Part shown: positions 47,888 through 56,682 of the stretch, piece by piece
Numbering within the stretch: position 1 is the stretch's first letter
How the letters are laid out: each line of letters starts with the position of its first letter
NCBI GenBank assembly: GCA_016710625.1
Contig: JADJVK010000001.1
Location: forward strand, 1-64,000
DNA from: Saprospiraceae bacterium
GTDB lineage: Bacteria > Bacteroidota > Bacteroidia > Chitinophagales > Saprospiraceae
Direction: 5' to 3'
Length of the DNA: 64,000 bases
Translations under genes and position numbers: made by a program
Notes under the pieces: model-generated
The model's database searches: none
What the model was told of the DNA's origin: nothing
What the model saw: only the letters and a program-made list of their open reading frames with translations

Positions 47888-50800
47888 TTATCTTATAATT
47901 GTTATCGAACCTTTGTAAGACTCTGTTTTACCTTGTCTTACTACTTCTAACACATAGAAGTATCCTCCATCTGGTGCATCATCACCATTATCTTTTTTAC
48001 CATCCCAAGCATTTACTCCAGGGAAATTTCTAGTTTCATGTACTTTTTGCCCCCATCTATCAAATATTTGTAGATATGTTGACTCGAAATCACAAAGGTT
48101 GAATTGTAAAGTCTCATTTACGCCATCATTATTTGGAGTGAAAACACCCATTGAATTAAAGCAAGTAGTTTCAATACAATCATCTTCAACTAATGCCGTT
48201 CCTGTTATACTACAACCATTTTTATCCGTGATTGTAAGAGAATAATTGCCTTTTACAATATTTGAAATTGATTTTGTATTATTCGTACCAGCGATATTCC
48301 ATAGGTAACTATATGGCTCAACACCCCCTGTAACTACTGCTTCAGCTGAACCAATTGCAGCACCATCACAACCTGCTTTTGTTGTTTTGAAACTAACAGA
48401 CATAGATGTTGCTCCAGGTATTATAACTGACAAAACTACAATCGAACCTGTTGCATCTGAGACAGTAACAACGTGATTTCCTGCTGATAATGATGAGTTT
48501 ACTGCTGTAGTTACATTATTATCCCATTTGTAAGTATAAGGAATCACACATCCAACTACATTATTCACAGTTGCTTGACCATCATTATTATTTCCACAGC
48601 TAACACCTTTATCAACTACTACAGATGCTGTTAAAACACATTTGGTCGTAAAGGATAATATAACTGTACAATAATTATCAGAAATAGTAACACTATAGCT
48701 TGTCTCAGGCGTTAATCCAGTAGCTGTAGGGCTAGTGGATGTAATTGGACTACTCCACTTATAATTTACATTTCCAGTAGAACCTGTTGCAGTAACAGTT
48801 GCAGTTGTAGTAGTTACATTTATTGTTGCTGCTAAATTAGAGGAAGATTTGACCATAATATTAGTCAATTCAATCTTATTTGCAGGAACAGAACTATCGT
48901 AGATAGTAACACTATAAGTCCCAGCAGGTAGATTTTGAACCACTTCATTACCAGATATTAAGTTACCATTACTATCTTTCCATAAGTAAGTGTAAGGTTT
49001 AACCCCACCATTTACTGTTATTTCTATTTTTCCGTTGTTATCATTTTTACAAGCTACATCTGTAGTTTTGAAACTTGCAGCTAATGGTTGAGATATAGAA
49101 TTCCCAACAATAAATGTTGTGTCTGTTACAATACAGCCATATTTATTTTTAAGCTGGAGAGTATAGCTACCTGCACATAATCCAGTTCTATCTTTAGTTG
49201 TAATAGCTGCATTATCGGTCCAACAGTAAGTATAAGTACCAGTTGGTGATACCTTATCTATTGTTATTTTCCCATTACAACCACTATTTGGAATTGTATT
49301 ATTTGTAATAGTTACTCCAGAAACAGAAGCACTCACAGATAATGTATTAACAGATAAATTAATAATTAATGGGTTCTTATCGCTACTTGAAGTAAGTGTA
49401 ATCGAATAGTTGCCAGAAGCTAAATCATTAATTTGTATATTATTATTTGGTGAATTTACTATCATTTGTGTTGCATCTGGTCCCCATTTTAGATTGTATG
49501 GAGGGCAACCATAAATAATCATTGATATCTTACCGTCTTTGTCACCAACACATTTTACATCCGTAACTTTCAAGTCAGAATAACCTGTTTTAACATTACT
49601 TCCAACTGCAATTTTATCTAATACAGCTGTACAAAGATTATTATCAGTTACAACTACATCATAAAATCCTAATGGTACATTTATTCTATCCTCCGTTGTA
49701 AGTGAACCTGGACCAATATTCCATTGATAAGTATAAGGACCTACACCACCTGATACAGAAATATAAATCTGTCCATCAGAAGATTGACAACCAGTCGTTT
49801 TAATTACAGTATCTAATTTTATAGTTAATCCAGATGTTGGACCATTAATATTAAAAGTCTTAATATAAGTTGGCTGAGGCTTACCTTGCTCTGTGATCGA
49901 AACAGTATAACTTCCAGCTGCTAAGCCAGTTGCTTCGTTCGTCGTACTAACATTCGGACTCCATTCAAATTTATAAGGTTGTATTCCACCAGTTACATCT
50001 AATTTAATTGAACCATTATTTTCTCCAAAACATTTTGAGTGAGAAATGTTCTCTTTCACTACCAATGGAACACCAACTACATTAAATGGACCTGCTACTT
50101 TTTTACAATTAGCAGCATCTGTAACAGTTACAAAATAATCACCTCCACAAACCAATGATGATAAATCTTTCTGAGTTGAAGTGAAACTACATGGTCCACT
50201 CCAGTTATAAGAATAACCTGTTGTTCCACCAGAAACTGTTAAAGTAATTGCCCCATTTGGTGCGATACCAGTTGGATTGCCTGAAACTTGAATTTCTGTA
50301 GCTTGATCTACCACATATGAAGCAAATGTCTTCGTACAATTGTTAGCATCAGTAACTGTTACAGTATATGTGCCAGCCGTTAATCCAGTTGGATTGTTTG
50401 TAGTACTAGAAGATCCTGACCATGCAAATTTATAAGGTGGCTTTCCTCCAGTTGTAGCAATTTTAATAGCACCATCATTTCCTCCAAAACAAGTAACTTT
50501 GGTAATTGTCCTAGAGTTTTCTTTGATATCTGATGGTGATGTAACTACTAAGTCTGCTTGAGATTTCATACAGCCATTCTTATCAGTTACTGTCACAGCA
50601 TAATTACCTGCTGTCAAACCTGTTTGAATTGCAGTTGTTGCACCATTAGACCATTTATATTCGTATGGTGGTGTACCTCCAGTAACTGTTAATTCTAATC
50701 CACCATTTGAAAATCCAAAACAAGTAACTGGTGTTGATTTTAAGTTTATCAATATCTCAGATGCTTCAGTTATAGTTACACATGTATTTGATGAGCTAGT

Positions 50801-53800
50801 GCCGCTAGTAACTGTAACACAATATGTTCCAGCTTTTAACCCAGTAGGATTTTGACCAGTAACTAATGCATTATCCCATTTGTAGCTGAAATTTCCAGTT
50901 CCACCAGATACTGCAAGATTTATCATACCATTGCTACCGCCAAAACAAGTGACATCTGTTTTACTAGCAACTGATAAATTTACAGGGTTACTATTGGTAG
51001 CATTTTGAATAATAAATGATTTTGTAGCTGTACAAAGATTGTTATCAGTTACAGTGATAGTATAAGTTCCTGCACCAACGTTTGACAAATTCAAAGTTGA
51101 TTGAGCAGGAACAGAATTCCAAAGATAACTATATGCAGCTGTACCACCACTCACTGTAATGCCGTTAACAGAGCCATTTTTAGCACTATTAATTTCATCA
51201 GTAATTGTTCCTCCAGTTATGGTAAGAGGCTGAGCAGGTTGGGTAACAGCAATATTTGTTAATACTACAGTCGTATTATTAGCATCTTTAATAGTTACAC
51301 TATAATTACCTGCAACTAAGTTAGAAGCTGGATTACCAGCACCACTTGGTGACCAAGTATAAGAATATGGTGCTTTTCCACCACTAACATTTAGCGTTAT
51401 TGAACCATTATTTCCTCCATTACATGCTACATTAGTTACTGTACCAACAGTTGCAGATAATGCAGGTGGCGGAGTATTTGAAATATTTAGCTTTCCTGGG
51501 AAAGTTATTGCACTTACAGCTCCATTTGAGTTGAGAACTTCAATTTCTAATGGATTATTAGTATAACTAACTAGTGTACTTTGCCCTGATGTTCCTTTTG
51601 CTTTTAAACATAAATAAAATAATATACTATTATTTGGTAGTGTTTGTCCATTAGTAGCATTATCTGCTAACCAATTCGTTGTAATTATACCTTTATTTAT
51701 AAAATTTGTATTAAAACTACTATTTGTTAAAGGTCCATTTAATAATTGTGGATTTGGATAACTGATTTTAACAAATGTTGCAATTGCTGTATCCCATCCC
51801 ATGCTATATTGATATCCAACTATATTTGTAAAATTATCTACTCTAACAGGGAAACATACTGTATCGCCAGTTAAACCTACCAATGTGTCTGAATAAAATT
51901 TAAAGTCAGTAGTTGGTGGTGGCGGTCCATTTCCAATAGTTAATTTACCTGGAAAAGTAGTTGTTGTAATTTGACCTTTATTATCTAAAACTTCGATTTC
52001 AAGTGGATTATTATTAAAACTTACCAATGTACTTTGCCCAGTTGTTCCTTTTGCTTTTAAACATAAATAAAATAATACACTATTATTTGGTAGTGTCTGC
52101 CCATCAGTTGCATTATCTGCTAACCAATTTGTTGTAATGACACCTTTATTTATAAAATTTGTATTAAAACTACTATTTGTTAAAGGACCATTCAATAATT
52201 GTGGATTTGGATAGCTTATTTTTACAAATGATGCAATTGCAGTATCCCATCCCATACTATATTGATATCCAACTATATTTGTAAAGTTATCTACTCTAAC
52301 TGGGAAACAAATGGTATCACCTTTTACTCCAGATAAGGTATCGGAATAAAATTTAAACCCATTTGGATTAGGTAAAGCACCAACAGTTAATTGTCCGCTA
52401 GTCGGTGCCCATGCTTTTTCCCCAGAAGATGTTAAAATTTCATGCTCCAATGGAATATCAGTGAAGTTAACAAATGAAACGGATCCATTTGTACCTAATA
52501 ATTTAAAGCAAACTTCGTAAATTACTGTGTTGTCTGCTAAAGTTTCTCCTAAATTAGGATCATTAGCAATCCATGCAAATGTCATTTTACCATTATCAAC
52601 AAGATTAGATGCTGTATTAAAATTTGATAATGACAAAGCTGGCAATCCCCCAGTAGTTGGTATATTTATACTTGAAAATTTTATTTTTGCAGGATCCCAG
52701 CCCATACTGTAAGACATTCCAGTAACATTCTTAAAATTAGAAACTTTTACTTTCATGCACACTATTGCATTTTGTAAACCTGTTTCATTTGATCCAGAAA
52801 AACCAATAGATGAAGAAGCATTTCCTAATATTTTGAAAATACCATTTCCTACTATAGGAATAATTGATTGAGAAGGTGTTGTATCTTTTGAAGCTTCTGC
52901 TTCTAATGGACTTGATGATACCTTTATAGTATCTGTTACTCCACCAGACCCAATAACATTAAAGCACAATCGATATAATATCGTTCCATCAGGTCTAGTT
53001 AACCCAATCCCAGTAGGGCTATTCCAGCTTAAAATTATTTTACCTTGATTTGTTTGCAATAAATTAAATGAACCCGCATCTAAACCAGGTAAACTATCAG
53101 GTGTTCCTGTTTTTTCAATTTTTACAAATTGTAATTTACTAGGGTCGAAATTATGTGAATATTGAAACCCTAATATTTTATTGAATCCATCAACTTTAAT
53201 GTCCACACATTTTTGTTGACCAGTAAAAGCTGAATCATTTACTGCATAAAATTTTAATGAACTTGATGGACTTTGACAATTTTTGTTTTGTAATGTTACC
53301 GTTTTGTCAGTAAAGCAAGTAGTGTCAGTAGCAGTATAAACTCTAACTGTATAACTAGCAGTTGTAGATGGATTGGGCAAATTATTTGCAATTTCTCCAT
53401 TCGTAGGAATAACAGTTGGTGTAGCAGGTAATGCTGCTGCAACATTAAATGTACTTCCAGTTGAGTATCTATATTTGTAACCACTTGTAAAACTACTTAA
53501 AGTGATTTTTCCATCACTATTAGGCGATGTTCCATTGCAAGTTACTTGGGTCGTTGTTGCATTATAAGTTGGTGCAGTACATCCAGTGCCACAATTTACT
53601 CTGTTTAAAGTCACTGTTTTATCTGCAACACAGGTTGTGTCAGTTGCAGTATACACTCTAACTGTATAATTAGCTGTTGTTGCTGGATTGGGCAAATTGC
53701 TCACACTCTCACCTCCAACAGGAATAACAGTTGGTGTAGCAGGAAATGCTGCTGCTGGATTAAATGTATTCCCAACACTATATCTATATTTAAAGCCAGT

Positions 53801-55096
53801 TCCGTATCCAGCCAATGTTATCTTTCCATCTGTGTTTACAAAATTACCTGTACAAGTTGGAGGTGTAACTGTTGCTGTATATGTAGGAGGTACACAACTA
53901 CAATTTACTGCATTTAAAGTTAAAGTTTTATCTGTAAAACAAGTGCTATCCACTCCATAAACTCTAACTGTATATAAGGTATTTACTGTTGGATTCGGCA
54001 AATTATTAACAATTACGCCATTTGTTGGAATCGTTGCTCTAACTACTGGAACTGCAGCATTTCCATTAAATGCAGCACCAATTGAGTATCGGTAAGTTGC
54101 ATTTGTTGGAAAACCAGATAATGTGATTGTTCCATTATTATTTGGGCTCGTCCCAGTACAAGTTGAAGGTGTTATATTTGCAGTATAGGTGGGTGGTGTA
54201 CATCCATTTCCACCACAATTAATGGAATTTATAGTAACTGTTTTATCAGAAAATGAATTTGGACATAATTTTCCTGACATCCTAACAGTATATTGTAAGG
54301 AGGTAACAGGATTTGGTATATTACTAATTGTTTCTCCACTAGGTAAACTAGATGGAGTGGAAGGGATTGCCAAAGCTGGATTAAAAGTTGATCCAACAGA
54401 ATATTGGTAATTTAATGCATTTTTTGGGTGGTTGCTGATAACTATTTTAGCATCATTATTTGCATTACTACCAGTACATGTTGCCATTATTGGAGTTGCA
54501 AGATAATATGCTGGTGATCCACTTATACATGTTGTTTTTGGCACATAAGTATCACCGCTTCCTCCTAATGTAACTTCAGATTCTGGCGTCACACTAAAAG
54601 CAAGACCTACATTAACATTATTTTTTAGAACAAATCTAATCGTAAATAATAATGTATCGTTACTAGCTAATGTAATTGGACCATTTGTTGAAACATAAGT
54701 TATTCCTATTTGACCCAAAGTATCTCTAATACCAAAATTTGAACTAGAAGCTAATCCAGATAAGTTCGGATTAACATTTACGATCATTGCTAGAGAACTT
54801 GGAACAGAAGGTATTCTCCATCCTCCTAATTTTGAAGTATCATATTGAAATGAAAATTGCATACCTTCAATATTAGTAAACTTCTTTCCAATCACATTTA
54901 CATTTACCGTATCCCCCACATTACCTGTAATAGTATTGGGAAATAATGATAATTGTAAGGTGTCCTGAGACTTCAGGATGGATGAACAGCTTAACAATAA
55001 TCCGAAAATAATCAGATTAAGGTAATTTCTAAAAATTCCTCTAGGCTTGGGACGTGAGGAATTGGTCGGGATGAACAATTTGTTGATTACTAACAT
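47888..55096 (-). CDS. Giant T9SS adhesin with five cohesin-like domains, Ig-like repeats and SprB repeats
   Basis: About 2402 residues from ATG 55094-55096 (a TTG ten codons earlier is less likely). Order: signal peptide (hydrophobic at about 27-42); cohesin-like domain 1 (45-175, GNVGDTVNVNVIGKKF); four roughly 100-residue repeats (190-610, CTGTSPNNNGTITL, YRYSIG); four further cohesin-like domains (about 610-1205, VDNFTNIVGYQYSMGWD); about 14 SprB-like repeats (about 1212-2300, VTCFGGNDGAIKI.TGGKPPYKFAWS); and a C-terminal CHU_C type B sorting module (FTPNNDGVNETL, FDRWGQKVHE, DGGYFYVLEV). Such adhesins are carried along the cell surface in gliding; the paired PorP/SprF gene lies downstream. 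It follows the mini-cohesin gene after 61 bases. Confidence 0.88.
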   Translation of the reverse strand: MLVINKLFIPTNSSRPKPRGIFRNYLNLIIFGLLLSCSSILKSQDTLQLSLFPNTITGNVGDTVNVNVIGKKFTNIEGMQFSFQYDTSKLGGWRIPSVPSSLAMIVNVNPNLSGLASSSNFGIRDTLGQIGITYVSTNGPITLASNDTLLFTIRFVLKNNVNVGLAFSVTPESEVTLGGSGDTYVPKTTCISGSPAYYLATPIMATCTGSNANNDAKIVISNHPKNALNYQYSVGSTFNPALAIPSTPSSLPSGETISNIPNPVTSLQYTVRMSGKLCPNSFSDKTVTINSINCGGNGCTPPTYTANITPSTCTGTSPNNNGTITLSGFPTNATYRYSIGAAFNGNAAVPVVRATIPTNGVIVNNLPNPTVNTLYTVRVYGVDSTCFTDKTLTLNAVNCSCVPPTYTATVTPPTCTGNFVNTDGKITLAGYGTGFKYRYSVGNTFNPAAAFPATPTVIPVGGESVSNLPNPATTANYTVRVYTATDTTCVADKTVTLNRVNCGTGCTAPTYNATTTQVTCNGTSPNSDGKITLSSFTSGYKYRYSTGSTFNVAAALPATPTVIPTNGEIANNLPNPSTTASYTVRVYTATDTTCFTDKTVTLQNKNCQSPSSSLKFYAVNDSAFTGQQKCVDIKVDGFNKILGFQYSHNFDPSKLQFVKIEKTGTPDSLPGLDAGSFNLLQTNQGKIILSWNSPTGIGLTRPDGTILYRLCFNVIGSGGVTDTIKVSSSPLEAEASKDTTPSQSIIPIVGNGIFKILGNASSSIGFSGSNETGLQNAIVCMKVKVSNFKNVTGMSYSMGWDPAKIKFSSINIPTTGGLPALSLSNFNTASNLVDNGKMTFAWIANDPNLGETLADNTVIYEVCFKLLGTNGSVSFVNFTDIPLEHEILTSSGEKAWAPTSGQLTVGALPNPNGFKFYSDTLSGVKGDTICFPVRVDNFTNIVGYQYSMGWDTAIASFVKISYPNPQLLNGPLTNSSFNTNFINKGVITTNWLADNATDGQTLPNNSVLFYLCLKAKGTTGQSTLVSFNNNPLEIEVLDNKGQITTTTFPGKLTIGNGPPPPTTDFKFYSDTLVGLTGDTVCFPVRVDNFTNIVGYQYSMGWDTAIATFVKISYPNPQLLNGPLTNSSFNTNFINKGIITTNWLADNATNGQTLPNNSILFYLCLKAKGTSGQSTLVSYTNNPLEIEVLNSNGAVSAITFPGKLNISNTPPPALSATVGTVTNVACNGGNNGSITLNVSGGKAPYSYTWSPSGAGNPASNLVAGNYSVTIKDANNTTVVLTNIAVTQPAQPLTITGGTITDEINSAKNGSVNGITVSGGTAAYSYLWNSVPAQSTLNLSNVGAGTYTITVTDNNLCTATKSFIIQNATNSNPVNLSVASKTDVTCFGGSNGMINLAVSGGTGNFSYKWDNALVTGQNPTGLKAGTYCVTVTSGTSSSNTCVTITEASEILINLKSTPVTCFGFSNGGLELTVTGGTPPYEYKWSNGATTAIQTGLTAGNYAVTVTDKNGCMKSQADLVVTSPSDIKENSRTITKVTCFGGNDGAIKIATTGGKPPYKFAWSGSSSTTNNPTGLTAGTYTVTVTDANNCTKTFASYVVDQATEIQVSGNPTGIAPNGAITLTVSGGTTGYSYNWSGPCSFTSTQKDLSSLVCGGDYFVTVTDAANCKKVAGPFNVVGVPLVVKENISHSKCFGENNGSIKLDVTGGIQPYKFEWSPNVSTTNEATGLAAGSYTVSITEQGKPQPTYIKTFNINGPTSGLTIKLDTVIKTTGCQSSDGQIYISVSGGVGPYTYQWNIGPGSLTTEDRINVPLGFYDVVVTDNNLCTAVLDKIAVGSNVKTGYSDLKVTDVKCVGDKDGKISMIIYGCPPYNLKWGPDATQMIVNSPNNNIQINDLASGNYSITLTSSSDKNPLIINLSVNTLSVSASVSGVTITNNTIPNSGCNGKITIDKVSPTGTYTYCWTDNAAITTKDRTGLCAGSYTLQLKNKYGCIVTDTTFIVGNSISQPLAASFKTTDVACKNDNNGKIEITVNGGVKPYTYLWKDSNGNLISGNEVVQNLPAGTYSVTIYDSSVPANKIELTNIMVKSSSNLAATINVTTTTATVTATGSTGNVNYKWSSPITSTSPTATGLTPETSYSVTISDNYCTVILSFTTKCVLTASVVVDKGVSCGNNNDGQATVNNVVGCVIPYTYKWDNNVTTAVNSSLSAGNHVVTVSDATGSIVVLSVIIPGATSMSVSFKTTKAGCDGAAIGSAEAVVTGGVEPYSYLWNIAGTNNTKSISNIVKGNYSLTITDKNGCSITGTALVEDDCIETTCFNSMGVFTPNNDGVNETLQFNLCDFESTYLQIFDRWGQKVHETRNFPGVNAWDGKKDNGDDAPDGGYFYVLEVVRQGKTESYKGSITIIR
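48190..51460 (-). repeat. About 14 SprB-type repeats
   Basis: Units of about 70-85 residues with the pattern VxCFGxxNGxIxLxVxGGxxPYxYxWS and then GxYxVTVTD. One of them (near ATVTATGSTGN) is degenerate. Confidence 0.75.
51485..52385 (-). repeat. Nearly identical tandem cohesin units (period 453 bases)
   Basis: Corresponding segments start at about 51891 and 52344 on the plus strand, an offset of 453 bases (151 codons). By eye about 20 of roughly 140 residues differ, far fewer than between any other two cohesins in the protein. Confidence 0.75.
53275..54520 (-). repeat. Four tandem Ig-like repeats of about 100 residues
   Basis: Each unit starts near TCTGxxxNxDGKITL, contains YRYSxGxTFN, and ends near TVRVYxATDTTC.DKTVTL. 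The last two are the most similar. Confidence 0.7.
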
Positions 55097-55157
55097 AGCT
55101 TTAAAATATAGAGGATATTTATTCAATTTAATTTAAATCAATTTCTATCCTTTTTTT

Positions 55158-55937
55158 TTAATCAATTTCTTTAATTAATTTCTGGGAATAACTCCTATTC
55201 TTGGTTTTCAGATTTACTAAATATAATCCTTTGGGATGATTTTCTAAATTTATATTTATTTCTTGTTGATTTTCAATGTTTTGTTTTGACAAATTTAGCG
55301 TAACTTGTCCAAAAGCATTCAAAACTTGTATCTCTACAATATCTTCTAAATCCGTCCTAATTTGAAAACTATTACTAAATGGATTAGGGAAAATATCAAT
55401 TTTTTTATCGTCTAAGGTTGAAATCGAATTGGGCAAGCACTCCTGAACACATATATAACCAGGAATAATATTTGGGTATCTGTTTATCGTAACATTATTG
55501 CTATCTTGGACAATCTCCAAATATTGTTGTTTTATAATATCTTCATCAGCTTTCAAAACAGTACTTTGTCCTTTTTTGCCTTTCACATAAAATCTGACTT
55601 TAAAAATACTTGCACTATCAGGCAAGGTGATTTTAGATGAAGGGAAGTAAACAAAAAAGAAGCTGCCACTACTAATATTTTTCAAGAAAAAATTTGTAGA
55701 ATCTACCAATTTCAATTTTTCTTTTCCAATAATATCAATGAAAGTAACTACGGAAGTGTCCCATTTATATAAAAACTGAGCGGAAACTACACTATCAAAG
55801 TGAGCAGTAACGATGGAGTCGATAACTATGGTGCCAGGGTTGGCAACAGCTTTAGTGCTCCTCAAGGTAACTTGAGAAAAACACGTCATGACGAACATCA
55901 AAATCAATACAATGCTGTATAAAAATTTACATTTCAT
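55158..55937 (-). CDS. Small cohesin-like protein with T9SS sorting domain
   Basis: About 259 residues from ATG 55935-55937 (a TTG four codons earlier is unlikely). Signal peptide ends TCFSQ. Residues about 22-150 fold as a cohesin-like domain (SIVTAHFDSVVSAQFLYKWDTSVVTF, in part; GKKGQSTVLKADED). The T9SS C-terminal domain follows at about 175-259 (IFPNPFSNSFQIR, GLYLVNLKTK). A single cohesin on a minimal anchor is an unusual architecture. It directly precedes the giant adhesin gene, same strand. Confidence 0.72.
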   Translation of the reverse strand: MKCKFLYSIVLILMFVMTCFSQVTLRSTKAVANPGTIVIDSIVTAHFDSVVSAQFLYKWDTSVVTFIDIIGKEKLKLVDSTNFFLKNISSGSFFFVYFPSSKITLPDSASIFKVRFYVKGKKGQSTVLKADEDIIKQQYLEIVQDSNNVTINRYPNIIPGYICVQECLPNSISTLDDKKIDIFPNPFSNSFQIRTDLEDIVEIQVLNAFGQVTLNLSKQNIENQQEININLENHPKGLYLVNLKTKNRSYSQKLIKEID

Positions 55938-56682
55938 AACTTTCAGCAATGGGTTTTCGGCTTAGTTAGTAAATTGATTTAGCGACTTTTAAAGTACTTT
56001 TACTACATTAATCATCACAAAATAAACTACTTAAATTAATTTCTGTTTTTTTAGATGATAGCGGTTAAGCTCATCAGGAAAACAGTTATGGGAAAAAATC
56101 TAATATATACTTAGTTTATTATCAGCTAATACTATGCCATTTTCTAAATAAAATGAATTCCTAGCGTTTTTTGAATTTATATTTATTTGAAAATCAATAT
56201 TATACAAATTAAAAATAATCGTAAAATAATTTTTAATCAGATTTGAGATTTTCCCCACGAAAAAATTAAAGTTTGAAATCGGTTGTTGAAGAATTGGACT
56301 AATCAGTTTTAGTTTATTCGAAAATACTCGAATAAAAACCATCGGTAGTTGAACAATAAAAAGGATTTGTTTACTTATAATCATAATTCATGGGTATTTT
56401 AAATTTTTTACACTAAACATTACCCATATAGAATATTAATAATATGAAAAGTTTCAATTATGATATACTGTCGGAAAGAAAATACTTGAAGTAATCTTGC
56501 CGTTCATGGGAATGTGATAATTTTTATAGTCGGAGCCAATTCTTTAATTGACTTATATTCTGAATGCAATATTAGATACTTTTCAGTCGTGCAAACATAC
56601 CCTAAAAAGGGTATATTGCAAAACTGTATTTTTTAGAAAAATTAAAAATCAACACAAGTGATTGAATATCAAATATTAACAC
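55938..56682. other. Long intergenic stretch, no convincing gene
   Basis: About 745 bases between the two cohesin genes. A 94-residue AT-rich reading frame at 56100-56384 (minus) is weak (no start context, low complexity). A stem ATACCCT-AAAA-AGGGTAT with an outer TGCAA/TTGCA pair lies at 56590-56620; no T run follows on either strand. Confidence 0.4.

Noticed and set aside
56100..56384. 94-residue reading frame on the minus strand
   Set aside because: Low-complexity AT-rich sequence, no recognisable domain or promoter and no operon link. Mentioned only as intergenic content.
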